Positions 9,143 to 18,186 of a stretch of DNA of 64,000 nt are shown here, one piece after another. Below the pieces are notes generated by a model. That model was not told where the DNA came from. It saw nothing but the letters and a program-made list of their open reading frames with translations, and ran no database searches. The position numbers were made by a program, and so were the translations under genes. How positions within the stretch are numbered: position 1 is the stretch's first letter; every line of letters starts with the position of its first letter. Source of the stretch: Paenibacillus sp. 1001270B_150601_E10 (GTDB taxonomy: Bacteria; Bacillota; Bacilli; Paenibacillales; Paenibacillaceae); the NCBI RefSeq assembly GCF_015558675.1, contig NZ_JADMOL010000007.1, positions 41,946 to 105,945 on the forward strand, read 5' to 3'.

Positions 9143-9736
9143 CTATGACTTTCGGAACAGCTGCCATGCTTGCACGCCTAGATCAACCCATGCCTTCCAC
9201 TGCTCAGGATTAGACGTCTTCTTAGCGGGAGCCTTGTTCATCTCGTGAGCCACAGCAGCCTCCGCCATTCCTGCTTCCCATGGGGCAGGTTCTTCCACCT
9301 TAGCTGGCAGATTGTCCTCTACTGGTACAGGAAAGTTCACAACAGAAGCCGTCTGAGCCTTCGGAGATTCAGTTGGCTTTGTCTTAGGCGCTTCCTCAAA
9401 TCTCGAGGCCGCTTTCCTCACGCCTTTAGCCACACCAACCGATACCGATCTCAGCACAGCGGTAATTTCCTCAAGCGCCTCTCCAACGTTTTCAACCGAA
9501 TCGACAACAGGCTCAAGCTTCTTGACCTGTACATGAATATTGGAGGTCATCTCATTCGCGGTGGATACAACCTCTTTCACATCGCTAGATACGGCATCAA
9601 TCGTTCGCTGAATGTCAGCGAGCGTCTGTGTCGCCTGATCCAATGAGCTTCTAGCGGACACTAATGTCTTAATTAAATATACGACAAGAACAACAAAAGC
9701 GAGTGCAGCAATGAGGGCACTAATTTCAATAAGCAT
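9143..9736 (-). CDS. DUF948 family membrane-anchored protein (YtxG-like)
   Basis: A 197-residue protein with one N-terminal membrane helix (about residues 3-25, IEISALIAALAFVVLVVYLI), a long amphipathic helical region rich in heptads (DLDQATQT-type, TADEM and VQVKKLEPVV stretches) and a Pro/Ala/Glu-rich linker. This is the DUF948 architecture; the Bacillus subtilis member YtxG is a general stress protein. The ATG at 9736 has GAAAGGAGCCC in front and begins right at the membrane helix, while the upstream in-frame ATG at 9814 would overlap the promoter. The near-consensus sigma-B promoter at 9819-9844 and the adjacent sigB locus support stress control. The molecular role is unknown. Confidence 0.8.
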   Translation of the reverse strand: MLIEISALIAALAFVVLVVYLIKTLVSARSSLDQATQTLADIQRTIDAVSSDVKEVVSTANEMTSNIHVQVKKLEPVVDSVENVGEALEEITAVLRSVSVGVAKGVRKAASRFEEAPKTKPTESPKAQTASVVNFPVPVEDNLPAKVEEPAPWEAGMAEAAVAHEMNKAPAKKTSNPEQWKAWVDLGVQAWQLFRKS

Positions 9737-9818
9737 AATAGGGCTCCTTTCGTTATGTACAGGCTTGTTGCGATATATGATCACATCATCATAAACAAAG
9801 CAGGTAGTTATCAACTCT

Positions 9819-9844
9819 ATACCCTGTCCACTATGCGTTCAAAC
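9819..9844 (-). promoter_or_regulatory. Near-consensus sigma-B promoter for the DUF948 gene
   Basis: On the minus strand GTTTGA (9839-9844) is followed after 14 nt by GGGTAT (9819-9824). This differs from the sigma-B consensus GTTTAA-N14-GGGTAT at one base. It lies about 80 nt upstream of the chosen start at 9736. Confidence 0.85.
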
Positions 9845-9950
9845 AAAATGGATCAAAACAAATTTTCCTGATTAATCCATAAAATCAATGGTTAATAACT
9901 TGACACATTCAAAAATGAGCTCATGTTCAAATTGAATTGGAGGGATTCAC

Positions 9951-10118
9951 ATGTTAAGATGGGCCGCAATATTTCTGATTATTGCTTTAGTTGCCGGGAT
10001 CTTCGGATTCTTTGGAATTGTAGAAGCAGCTGCTTCTATCGCGAAGGTACTCTTCTTTGTATTTCTGATCTTGTTCATTATATCGTTGATTACAGGCAGA
10101 AGAGGGTCTTCGAATTAG
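9951..10118 (+). CDS. DUF1328 small membrane protein (YtjA-like)
   Basis: A 55-residue protein with two hydrophobic helices around a short turn. The pattern [20 protein letters not shown], then [14 protein letters not shown] and a second helix LILFIISLI ending in TGRRG, is typical of the DUF1328/YtjA family of small bacterial membrane proteins with unknown function. The ribosome site GGAGGGATTCAC precedes the ATG. A TTGACA hexamer lies at 9900-9905 but has no convincing -10 partner. The gene is divergent from the DUF948 stress gene and ends before the 10173-10210 hairpin. Confidence 0.82.
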   Translation: MLRWAAIFLIIALVAGIFGFFGIVEAAASIAKVLFFVFLILFIISLITGRRGSSN

Positions 10119-10172
10119 CTGAAGCCATGAGCTTCTATTGCTTACCCTTGGATCAACAGCACTTATGCAAGC

Positions 10173-10210
10173 ATGACGACCGCCCCAATCATTGCTGGGG
10201 CGGTCGTCAT
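10173..10210. terminator. GC-rich hairpin between DUF1328 and MarR genes
   Basis: A perfect 15-bp inverted repeat (10173-10187 and 10196-10210, 8-nt loop) lies between convergent gene ends. It lacks a clear T-run on either side, so it may be a shared terminator or an RNA-stabilising end. Confidence 0.65.
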
Positions 10211-10221
10211 CTCTGTTACAC

Positions 10222-10689
10222 CTATGAAGTGCTAGTCTCGTCACCGATCATCAGCTGCTCAATATTCTCCATAATTTGTCCGCTAACCGCGACATAGACC
10301 TTAAAGTCCTCTTCCGTTACATTTGTGAAAAAGCGGGCAAATAGCTCCTGGCGATGCACCTGCGTCTCATCCACCAGCTTCTTTCCTCTATCGGTAATCT
10401 CTAAATATACCGTTCTTCGGTCAGAATCATCGCGACGGCGAACGACCATTTCCATCTCGATCAGCTTATCTGTAATGCCTGTTACCGCACCTGCCGTCAG
10501 TCGAAGGGTCTTGGCAACATCCGTTACCTTTAAAGAACCTTGCTTGCTAAGCTGCTCCAGCACACTAAACTGTGTAGGATTCACATTGTGATCCATCTCT
10601 TCCATCCACAATTTGTTGATGCGTCGAACAATCGAACGAAACTTAATTTGCAATTGATAAAGCTCATCTTTATTTGGCAATTCATCCAC
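10222..10689 (-). CDS. MarR family transcriptional regulator
   Basis: A winged helix-turn-helix dimeric repressor of about 155 residues. The recognition region is VTDVAKTLRLTAGAVTGITDKL. The wing contains RRRDDSDRRTVYLEITDRG, the MarR hallmark with the conserved D-x-R-D/R. The N-terminal helix (FRSIVRRINKLWMEEMD) and C-terminal helices form the dimer interface. A GTG at 10689 is preferred; a TTG at 10713 is also in frame but lacks a ribosome site. The ligand and targets are unknown. The nearest upstream gene on the strand is the membrane protein at 10840-11415. Confidence 0.88.
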   Translation of the reverse strand: MDELPNKDELYQLQIKFRSIVRRINKLWMEEMDHNVNPTQFSVLEQLSKQGSLKVTDVAKTLRLTAGAVTGITDKLIEMEMVVRRRDDSDRRTVYLEITDRGKKLVDETQVHRQELFARFFTNVTEEDFKVYVAVSGQIMENIEQLMIGDETSTS

Positions 10690-10839
10690 TCCATTTCTAC
10701 TTACCCTACCCAACGCATACCGAATTATTGACGCGAGAAAATCTTATTCGAGGCCATTCAAGATGAGCGACCGTGTTAAGAGGCAGGTTATATCACTAAA
10801 TAGAATGTTTGGTTCCGTCTATGACGAAACTTATTCATT

Positions 10840-11415
10840 CTATAATGATAAACCTAGACGCACCATCCAGTAATGTTCGCCGAAATCAATCGATTTCACT
10901 TTTACCCAGTCTGTCATATAATCCGTTGGCTTTACCTCTATCGTCTTCAGGTTGAACCAATGAAGGGGAAGCTCAATATCTTTTACATACAATTTGATTG
11001 GAATCAGCTTAATCAGTCCAGTAGAAGCATCATACTCCTGCTTCATATCTAGATTCACTTCCACTTCCAATCCAAGCCAAGGCTTGGCCACTACTCTCAA
11101 ATGAAGGAATTCGTTCTCCGCAGCGATCCATAACCCTTGGAGATTCCAACGTTTAATCTCTGGCCTTTTAAAGCCTTCTGTCAGCATCCATTCTGATGCA
11201 TACCCATTAATCTCGTCCTCTGTAATCTTAATTTCAAATGAGCGCTGGTCAATCATTTGTTCAATACGCTCTCGGATCGAGACATGTACGGGAGCAGCCC
11301 AGCCAATCGGCTCCGAAGGCTTCACATACATGGATAGGCCTAGAACACCTAGAATAAGTAGAATCACCAAAGAGAGCAGGAATCGCCTGACCCATTTCCA
11401 GGGATGACTTTTCAT
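10840..11415 (-). CDS. Membrane-anchored protein of unknown function
   Basis: A 191-residue protein with a basic N-terminus followed by one membrane helix (about residues 10-30, RFLLSLVILLILGVLGLSMY). The rest, about 160 residues, is predicted outside the cell. It carries ITEDEINGYASEWM, which resembles the start of YpmS/DUF2140-type extracytoplasmic domains, but the match is too weak for naming. No catalytic motif is seen. It lies 150 bp upstream of the MarR gene on the same strand and could share its transcript. The start at 11415 is preceded by AAAGGAGATTAGCAATCG. Confidence 0.6.
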   Translation of the reverse strand: MKSHPWKWVRRFLLSLVILLILGVLGLSMYVKPSEPIGWAAPVHVSIRERIEQMIDQRSFEIKITEDEINGYASEWMLTEGFKRPEIKRWNLQGLWIAAENEFLHLRVVAKPWLGLEVEVNLDMKQEYDASTGLIKLIPIKLYVKDIELPLHWFNLKTIEVKPTDYMTDWVKVKSIDFGEHYWMVRLGLSL

Positions 11416-11558
11416 CGATTGCTAATCTCCTTTGCTGCACGTTCTGCAATAGAAGTCCATCTTTCTGACTTCTAGATTCTATTGTATAACTGATACAGGA
11501 GGTAGAACAAGGAAAAGACATCCTCTACGTGATGGGTATTATATACATCTGAATTGGA

Positions 11559-12134
11559 TTACGACTGTATCAAGCTCTCTGCGATCTCTTCATACATCGG
11601 TCGCTGTCCCAATCGAGTGCGATAAAGCACAATGCGATCCACCTTCCAAGTGCGATCCGCTGCTGAATGATCATCCCATTGAGGAAGCTTGTCCATAGAG
11701 AATGTTTCTGTTCCCCGATATTGGCGAGATATCGTCAAATGCGGTCGATAAGGACGATGCTCCGGCTCAAAACCAATCCTTTTGGTTTTGTCCGCCAAGC
11801 TGCCATAAAGCTGCTGAAGAGAACTCAGGTCCCCCTCTATCCCACACCATAGAACACGTGGCGATGCGGGCTGACCGAAGGTCCCCCAGTCCTTTAACTG
11901 AAGAGAAAAGGCTCGCATCGATGCTGCCACTTGATTCATTGCCTCGTGAATGTGAACGACTTTGTCAGGCTCCACATCTCCGAGGAATTGGAGCGTAATA
12001 TGATAGTCACGATAGTCTGACTGCTTCTTGAACTCTTTTAATGCAGAATCGTGATTATCCATCTGTTTCTTAAGCCATTCCTTTCGTTCCAGAGGAAGTG
12101 GAACGGCTATGAATACTCTCCATTGTTCCTGCAC
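11559..12134 (-). CDS. thpR: RNA 2',3'-cyclic phosphodiesterase (2'-5' RNA ligase family)
   Basis: A 191-residue cytoplasmic 2H phosphoesterase. Both catalytic H-x-T motifs are present: HIT at about residues 45-47 (YHITLQFLG) and HLT at about 132-134 (RPHLTISR). The N-terminal RVFIAVPLP strand and the length match ThpR/LigT. The family hydrolyses RNA 2',3'-cyclic phosphates. The start is a GTG with AAAGGAG nine bases upstream; the ATG just before it is out of frame. It lies 49 bp after the radical-SAM gene and is probably co-transcribed with it. Confidence 0.9.
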   Translation of the reverse strand: MQEQWRVFIAVPLPLERKEWLKKQMDNHDSALKEFKKQSDYRDYHITLQFLGDVEPDKVVHIHEAMNQVAASMRAFSLQLKDWGTFGQPASPRVLWCGIEGDLSSLQQLYGSLADKTKRIGFEPEHRPYRPHLTISRQYRGTETFSMDKLPQWDDHSAADRTWKVDRIVLYRTRLGQRPMYEEIAESLIQS

Positions 12135-12183
12135 GCATACTCGCTCCTTTGATAAACCAGTCCTTTATTTCCCGGAAAATAGC

Positions 12184-13416
12184 CTAGCTGCCGCAGCACT
12201 GCTTATACTTTTTGCCGCTTCCGCATATGCAGCGTTCATTTCTCCCTGGATAACTCCGCTTGATCCGCTGCATAACATCTTTAGCGAGCGTTCTCATCCG
12301 GTCCTCTCCATATTTATATAGCATTTGATAACTTTGGCAAAAATAATCCGTTTCCTGCAAGGTTCCTTGAGATCCAGGCTTCTCTGTCATTCGATTGCGA
12401 GGGCAACCGCCATGACAATAATGCCAATACGAGCAGGAATGGCATTGATCTAAACCAATCTTCTGCTGATCCTCAAACAGCTCCCATTTCGAAGCTTCCA
12501 TTAGTTCTGCCAAAGATTCCTCTGCAGCACTGCCCAGCTTGTACTGATCATGGATATAGAAGTCGCAAGGATAGGCATCTCCATTTTGCTCTAAAATAAG
12601 CATTTTGGGGCAGCTTGTCCGATACGTGCACAGTTCAGTTTCATCTCCGATAAGCGTCTGAAGCCAATTATCAAAAATACGAATCGAACACTGTGGTTGT
12701 CCGTCTTCCAGCCATAGATCAAAAACATCGCATAGGAATTGTCCGTACTCCTCTGGCGTTATGCGATAGGTTCCGGACGCCTCTACATCCTGAGATCGGA
12801 AGTTCATGCAAGGAATAAACTGAGCATATTCAATGCGTTGCTCCTTCAACCATTGCATTAGCGCTTTAGCTTCTCTTACATTGTCCTCATGAATGACCAT
12901 CAAAATATTAAAGGACACATTTGCCTGACGAAGAGCATCAATACCGCGCATTACCTGTTTATAAGAGCCTGCGCCCGAGCCAGTCTTTCTACGCTTATCA
13001 TGAATAGATTCGGGACCATCGACACTAACTCCTACTAGGAAAGAATATGTCCTAAAGAACTGGGCCCATTCTTCATCAATCAGCGTCCCATTCGTTTGCA
13101 CACTATTGCTGATGGTCGTACGAGGGGGTGCATAATGAGCCTGCAGGGCTACCACCTTTTCAAAAAAGGCTTTGCCTGCGAGCAACGGCTCTCCCCCCTG
13201 CCAAGCAAAGGACACTGCGCCTCGGGATGCCTGCATCATTTGCTGAACCACTGACTCGAGCAGCTTATCCTCTATTCGTCGGATCGTCTTACCAGGCTTT
13301 CCAGCACAAGTGCTGTAATAGCAATAGTCACAAGCAAGATTGCAATCCTCCGATACTGTTTTCCACATGATACTGCTTGGCGCCTCACTAGTCCGCATAG
13401 TCGCACATGAATTCAT
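12184..13416 (-). CDS. SPASM radical-SAM enzyme, anaerobic sulfatase maturase-like, with C-terminal SEC-C motif
   Basis: About 410 residues. The radical-SAM cluster motif CNLACDYC (Cys25, Cys29, Cys32 from the chosen start) binds a 4Fe-4S cluster. The SPASM region holds the auxiliary cluster cysteines in CTYRTSCPK, YPCDFY, CHSCSYWHYCHGGCP and YFCQSY. This matches anSME-type maturases, which oxidise a Ser or Cys of sulfatases to formylglycine. The extreme C-terminus carries a SEC-C zinc motif (CICGSGKKYKQCC). The ATG at 13416 has GGGAGTGAAGGAC in front; the in-frame start at 13443 does not. No sulfatase lies in this window, so the substrate is unknown, and peptide maturation is also possible. 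Confidence 0.85.
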   Translation of the reverse strand: MNSCATMRTSEAPSSIMWKTVSEDCNLACDYCYYSTCAGKPGKTIRRIEDKLLESVVQQMMQASRGAVSFAWQGGEPLLAGKAFFEKVVALQAHYAPPRTTISNSVQTNGTLIDEEWAQFFRTYSFLVGVSVDGPESIHDKRRKTGSGAGSYKQVMRGIDALRQANVSFNILMVIHEDNVREAKALMQWLKEQRIEYAQFIPCMNFRSQDVEASGTYRITPEEYGQFLCDVFDLWLEDGQPQCSIRIFDNWLQTLIGDETELCTYRTSCPKMLILEQNGDAYPCDFYIHDQYKLGSAAEESLAELMEASKWELFEDQQKIGLDQCHSCSYWHYCHGGCPRNRMTEKPGSQGTLQETDYFCQSYQMLYKYGEDRMRTLAKDVMQRIKRSYPGRNERCICGSGKKYKQCCGS

Positions 13417-13630
13417 GTCCTTCACTCCCGTTATTTGTATCATCCATTTTTTCTTATGGGCTTAGACTCGACAATGCTGATGCGATTTGCTTTCGTTTAA
13501 AGACCTTGAGTCCTGTTTCCTATTACGATTAGAATCCGTTTCTAGCATAAAACGATGGAAATCATTGTGCTAGGAGCATTCTCACAATCCCTTATTCTAC
13601 CACCCGAGTACTAACCCTCTCTATTGAAAT

Positions 13631-13662
13631 GAAAAAGGTCCGCCCTCTTTCAAGGCGAACCT
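13631..13662 (-). terminator. Terminator of the LOG-family gene
   Basis: Arms 13636-13644 and 13654-13662 form a 9-bp stem (one G-T pair). On the minus strand it is followed by five T residues (A-run 13632-13636). Confidence 0.8.
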
Positions 13663-13705
13663 GATTCACAAGCCTATCATATTCATATTTCTTAAAGCAC
13701 TAAAG

Positions 13706-14287
13706 TTAGTCTTCCAGATGCTTCCACTTATTCTTGAGCTCTGGACGATGATACTGCTCCATCTTCTCAAGCAGCTGCTCAGCAGTTGGAGCTTCCAGAA
13801 TGAGCTGACGATGAGCTTCCTGAGCGAACTCCGCTTCAATACTGTGGTCTACCATGCGAAGAAGCGGCGTGTAGTAGTCCAACACATTAAGGAGCGCCAC
13901 TGGCTTGCTATGTATTCCGATCTGCGTCCAGCTGACAGCCTCAAACCACTCTTCAAAGGTTCCGAACCCACCAGGCAATGCAATAAAGCCATCTGAGCGA
14001 TGAGCCATCAGTGCCTTGCGTTCATGCATATCCTTCACTTCGATGAATTCTGTAAGTCCAGTATGGACAACCTCTCCTCGAAAGAGGCCCTTCGGCATGA
14101 TACCCGTTACTTTTCCACCGTGAGCCAAAGCGCTGTTTGCTACTTCCCCCATAAGTCCAACCTTGGAGCCGCCATATACAAGCTCAATTCCTCGCTCGGC
14201 CAGTAGCTTGCCCAGCTTGCGCGCCTCGTCCGCATACTCCGGACGATTACCCAAGTTAGACCCTGCGTAAACACAAATTGTCTTCAT
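13706..14287 (-). CDS. LOG-family Rossmann-fold protein (TIGR00730)
   Basis: A 193-residue cytoplasmic protein. CVYAGSNLG at the start, GGSKVGLMG in the nucleotide-binding loop and the signature PGGFGTFEEWFE define the LOG family. Its members cleave ribose 5-phosphate from nucleoside monophosphates, as in plant and bacterial cytokinin-activating enzymes; B. subtilis YvdD is a close type. The start at 14287 has an AGGAGTGTAGAGA ribosome site. It is probably monocistronic, with its own terminator at 13631-13662. The real substrate in this bacterium is not shown by the sequence. Confidence 0.88.
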   Translation of the reverse strand: MKTICVYAGSNLGNRPEYADEARKLGKLLAERGIELVYGGSKVGLMGEVANSALAHGGKVTGIMPKGLFRGEVVHTGLTEFIEVKDMHERKALMAHRSDGFIALPGGFGTFEEWFEAVSWTQIGIHSKPVALLNVLDYYTPLLRMVDHSIEAEFAQEAHRQLILEAPTAEQLLEKMEQYHRPELKNKWKHLED

Positions 14288-14514
14288 TCTCTACACTCCT
14301 AAAAGTTAGTCGACATACATATATCAGGAAGTCAGAACAACGTCAAGCGGAATCGTGATCTGCGCATGTTCCCTTAAGCTCTTAGTTCGACTAATAAGGA
14401 GTGCGATAGAACGGCTCTTTCTAGATAAAGCCTAATCGTGCAGAATCATGCATGGTTATAACTTATTCTTATGCTTCATGCTATGTTGTCTTAATCTTAT
14501 GTAAAGCGTATATC

Positions 14515-14919
14515 TTATCGACGTAATCCTGTATGTGAATCTGAATATTTGTACTTTTCAAGCAGGTTGGACATATTATAGTTCGACTCGAACCAAGTGC
14601 TGACCATCAGCGTATCGTGCTTCAGCGTAAAGTCGAATACAATCTCTCCGTGCGTCCAGTTCTTCTTGCGCTTTAGCGCTTCCATAGCAAGCAAGCGGAA
14701 TGAAGCAATATGGTTCTTCTGCATCCCCTGTCGTATGGGAACCAGCACCTCATTCTTGCTCTCAAGCGCATCATGCTTAACGCCAAACTTACCTATCATA
14801 TCGTTGCGTATACACACTACCAAAGTCCCACCTGTTATGCCGATCAACTCTGATTCCAATTCCTCAAATACCAAACTCAACTGTCTAGCCAAACTTAATT
14901 CCATGTTCCTATTCATCAT
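14515..14919 (-). CDS. DUF2294/MpsC-like small protein
   Basis: A 134-residue soluble protein. The segment GGTLVVCIRNDMIGKFGV, followed by SFRLLAMEALKRKKNWTHGE and STWFESNYNMSNLL, resembles the DUF2294 proteins of Bacillales that databases label MpsC-like, but I place this from memory of the pattern with limited certainty. No membrane helix is present. An AGGAGGAAT ribosome site precedes two possible ATG codons (14919 and 14916). A sigma-A promoter is readable at 14974-15002. It lies downstream of comA on the same strand but has its own promoter. Confidence 0.5.
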   Translation of the reverse strand: MMNRNMELSLARQLSLVFEELESELIGITGGTLVVCIRNDMIGKFGVKHDALESKNEVLVPIRQGMQKNHIASFRLLAMEALKRKKNWTHGEIVFDFTLKHDTLMVSTWFESNYNMSNLLEKYKYSDSHTGLRR

Positions 14920-14973
14920 ATTCCTCCTCTCAAATCACCCATTGTTATTGTTAATATATGGATTGCAAGTACA

Positions 14974-15002
14974 ATTATATAGTCATATTTTACTTTTTAC
15001 AA
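14974..15002 (-). promoter_or_regulatory. Sigma-A promoter of the MpsC-like gene
   Basis: On the minus strand TTGTAA (14997-15002), a 17-nt spacer and TATAAT (14974-14979), about 55 nt before the start codon at 14919. Confidence 0.65.
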
Positions 15003-15067
15003 CATATTATTACACCGTTTTTACTATTTTACATAGTTGAAATAAAATGATAATTAAGTCATAAGAA

Positions 15068-15718
15068 CTAGAACATTTCTTTTCGCACAAGACCAAGTCT
15101 AGTTGCTTCCACAATTGCCTCAGAACGCGAACGAACACCTAGCTTTTCGAAGATTCGAGTCAAATTATATTCAACGGTACGCTGGCTCATATGAAGCTTA
15201 GCGGCAATATCCTTATTGCTGCGTCCTTCGGCCACCTCTTGCAGAATTTCCTGCTCTCGCTCATTGATAGAAGCTTCCTCAAATGTCTTGTCGCCGCGCT
15301 TAATCTTGATCTCGCTCCGCCGCAGCTGCTTAAGAAGCGAGAGAGGGATAATGGCTTCATCTCGCATGCAGCAATAGATCGCATTCAACAACTGTTCTCT
15401 AGATACCGTCTTCGACACAAAGCCGGATACCCCGGATTCAACCAATAAGTTAAAGTGAGAGCTGATCTCATAACCGGTGTAAATCAATACTTTTCGATCA
15501 GGCTTCTCCTGAATTAATCGTTTGGTCAACTCCAGCCCGCTTATTGTGGGCATGTTCAGATCGCATAGAATGATGTCGTAGTGGTCATTCTTAACCTCTT
15601 CCAGCGCTTCTACACCGGAAAGTACAACATGGACGCTAATCTGTGGATCCTGCTCCAGCATCGTCTTGGTTCCCTCGCCGACCGATGGATGATCGTCAAC
15701 TAATAAGATACGAATCAA
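15068..15718 (-). CDS. comA: Response regulator ComA (NarL/LuxR type)
   Basis: A 216-residue regulator, close to the 214 of B. subtilis ComA. The receiver domain starts with IRILLVDDHPSVGEGT, has the phosphoacceptor Asp in DIILCDLNMPTISGLE and the conserved Lys in FVSKTV. The C-terminal LuxR helix-turn-helix contains INEREQEILQEVAEGRSNKD and MSQRTVEYNLTRIFEKLGV. A TTG at 15718 follows GAGAGGGGGACTCAT and is the likely start; it overlaps the comP 3' end by 23 bp. It is assigned as ComA because it directly follows comQ, comX and comP on the same strand. In the known system phosphorylated ComA drives competence, surfactin-type and exoenzyme genes; the targets here are not visible. Confidence 0.9.
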   Translation of the reverse strand: MIRILLVDDHPSVGEGTKTMLEQDPQISVHVVLSGVEALEEVKNDHYDIILCDLNMPTISGLELTKRLIQEKPDRKVLIYTGYEISSHFNLLVESGVSGFVSKTVSREQLLNAIYCCMRDEAIIPLSLLKQLRRSEIKIKRGDKTFEEASINEREQEILQEVAEGRSNKDIAAKLHMSQRTVEYNLTRIFEKLGVRSRSEAIVEATRLGLVRKEMF

Positions 15719-18092
15719 AATGAGTCCCCCTCTCTTCAACTTCCTTCGATAAATGGACAGGCATCATAATCTCTACCTCAAAGCCCTGTCCCGGCTTCGA
15801 AATAAACTCAATCGTTCCTTCAAAGCTAATAACGCGCTCCCGAATGCCTGACAGTCCCATATGGCTGAATGAAGATTGCAAATGCTCGATCTCCATGCCT
15901 AACCCATTATCTCTATAATGGAAATAAAGCGAATTGTCGATTTGAGTTAATTCGATTGTTACATCCGTTGCCCGAGCATGTTTCTCTGTATTTCGAAGAA
16001 GCTCCTGTACGATCCGATACATAGCCGTTATTTGCTCTTCATTTAATGTCATCTCTATTGGAGCAGTATGAAGATGAATGGAAAAATTCATTTGCAATCT
16101 TGCATGGTCGATCAGATTCTCTATAGCTTCGACAACGCCAAGCTCCTTTAGCAACGGGGGCCTCAGCTCATTGCATGTTTCACGAATTTGGTGAATTACA
16201 TCCAAAAGTCCTTCTTTAATCTCCTCTAGCTCTTGAGCAAGGTTCTTGTCCATTTGACGATCCAGCAGCACGGATTCTAACTTACGAAACCACAGCAATT
16301 GATCCTGAAGAGCAGAGTCGTGAAGATCTGCTGCTAGTCGCCTGCGCTCATTCTCGGACAAGCAGAATATTAGACGCAAAAGCCACGGCGATGTTGATTG
16401 ATGCTTCTTCATCTCGATTTCCAGGTCATCGATTAAACTATCAATTAAGTATAAATTCTCAAATACGATGCTTGTATAATTCGAAATGGTCTTGAGCCAG
16501 CGCATTTCATCCACATTAAATTGGGTATGATTGTTTTTGTTACTAATCCAGAGAATGTGTAGTTCTTCCTTACGCTTGCCCACAATCAATGCAACACCGT
16601 AAGGCAGTGTCATGACTTCTGCAACCTGCATCGTATCAACGCGCTCCAATAACATATCTGAAACTTCCTGATCCAGTTTGGTATCAATATTCATTTGTAC
16701 AATTTGGTTTGCAGTATCAATAATAACAAATTGATACTGACATATCGGAAGCATGATAGAAATCTCTTGATGCAATACATTTTCCAGATCTGTACGCTTC
16801 ATGACCTTCGCCATCTGCCTCGAATAACGGTCAATACTGTCCTGGTAACTGTACATCTGCTTAAACAACTTTGGTCTGAATCGGTGATCGATTTGTTCTT
16901 TTAAATATAAAAATAAAATCAAACTAGTATAGACTACAATAAAGATCTGGAACCATTTTACACTAGCATAATCATGGCTTACATACAGCACGACATAGAG
17001 AAGCAATAGAATCGATATCGCTGGGATAACCGATAATAACGTATAATACTTGAAACGTGTAAAAATAAATTCAATATCAAACAATCTATTTGATGTAAAT
17101 AAGTACATATAACTAAAAGGCAAAACAAGTAAAAATAAAGTCGTTACGTTAGGAGAAAGTAATTGAACATGAAATAATATTCCCGGCAACAAGTTCATTG
17201 TCACGAATGGCGTAAATGCAACGATCTGTGCTGCTAGAATAATCATAAACAGAGGACGAAGAGATGAATTCCGATAACGTAAATAAACGTTAACAAGGCG
17301 AAAAACACAAAGACTGTACCCACAAGTTAATGTAAAATAGTTCATAACTTGTATTAAACGATAGTAACCACTTGGGAAAACGTCAGTAAAAGTGTAAGTA
17401 CTATGAAAGAAAACAATACACATGTTAATCGCAACCCAGGTAAATAAAAGTCTTGAATTCTTAAAATGCACCTGAAATCTTCTTAAATAGACCTGCATAA
17501 AATATAAAAAAATAAAGGGTATCGCAGGAAGTATTATAAATATAAGTACTCTTCCAATTGGGTCACACCGATATGAAGCTGGGGAACTAAAGTAACTTAC
17601 TCCAATCGCTAAGAAGAACCAGCTTAGTATGTGAGCCGCTTTATCATGTCTACATTTCACATATAAGAATAGAGATACAGACGAAAAAATAATCAGAAAC
17701 AATGTTGGGACTATTAAATGAAAGATTGTTTCTTCACTTGCTAAATTTTCTTTCCAATGATTGGGTATTTCAATAAAATCAGTCGTACCATCTTGTTTTT
17801 TTAATAGAATGGTATCTGCATATTCGACCATCCCGTATTTTATTACCGTTCTATGCTCACTAGCCTTTTTTCCGTTTATCTCAAGAACAATATCCCCTTG
17901 TTGCGCCCCATAATTCTTCAAACTTCCTTCATATTCAATCGTTGTTATAACGATATTCCCATCATCGTCTGTTTTCACAGCGGCACCAATCGGGGTTATA
18001 TTAATCGTCACATAGGCTAAATAAATTATTAAAATTGAAATAATGACAAAGAAGGAGGCATTTTTAATCCTCCTTAGCAGGTGATTATTCAT
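15696..18092 (-). CDS. comP: Pheromone receptor histidine kinase ComP
   Basis: A 798-residue membrane kinase, similar in length to ComP (769). One N-terminal membrane helix is followed by an extracytoplasmic PDZ-like segment (GAQQGDIVLEINGKKAS). A block of multiple membrane helices extends to about residue 400, and the cytoplasmic kinase follows. The HisKA_3 site is RRRLAADLHDSALQDQ, with the phosphoacceptor near His591. HATPase motifs are IVQELLRNTEKHA, YRDNGLGME and GLSGIRERV. The ribosome site AAGGAGGCACTCA precedes the ATG. Its place between comX and comA fits reception of the modified ComX peptide. The gene is clearly richer in AT than the neighbouring housekeeping genes. Confidence 0.92.
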   Translation of the reverse strand: MNNHLLRRIKNASFFVIISILIIYLAYVTINITPIGAAVKTDDDGNIVITTIEYEGSLKNYGAQQGDIVLEINGKKASEHRTVIKYGMVEYADTILLKKQDGTTDFIEIPNHWKENLASEETIFHLIVPTLFLIIFSSVSLFLYVKCRHDKAAHILSWFFLAIGVSYFSSPASYRCDPIGRVLIFIILPAIPFIFLYFMQVYLRRFQVHFKNSRLLFTWVAINMCIVFFHSTYTFTDVFPSGYYRLIQVMNYFTLTCGYSLCVFRLVNVYLRYRNSSLRPLFMIILAAQIVAFTPFVTMNLLPGILFHVQLLSPNVTTLFLLVLPFSYMYLFTSNRLFDIEFIFTRFKYYTLLSVIPAISILLLLYVVLYVSHDYASVKWFQIFIVVYTSLILFLYLKEQIDHRFRPKLFKQMYSYQDSIDRYSRQMAKVMKRTDLENVLHQEISIMLPICQYQFVIIDTANQIVQMNIDTKLDQEVSDMLLERVDTMQVAEVMTLPYGVALIVGKRKEELHILWISNKNNHTQFNVDEMRWLKTISNYTSIVFENLYLIDSLIDDLEIEMKKHQSTSPWLLRLIFCLSENERRRLAADLHDSALQDQLLWFRKLESVLLDRQMDKNLAQELEEIKEGLLDVIHQIRETCNELRPPLLKELGVVEAIENLIDHARLQMNFSIHLHTAPIEMTLNEEQITAMYRIVQELLRNTEKHARATDVTIELTQIDNSLYFHYRDNGLGMEIEHLQSSFSHMGLSGIRERVISFEGTIEFISKPGQGFEVEIMMPVHLSKEVEERGTHFDSYLIS

Positions 18093-18186
18093 TGAGTGCC
18101 TCCTTAAAATGCACTTGCCTAAATTAGCAGTGCTAAAAATAATAAGTACTTAGATGATTGAATGGGTTATGTTTTGATTAAACAAC

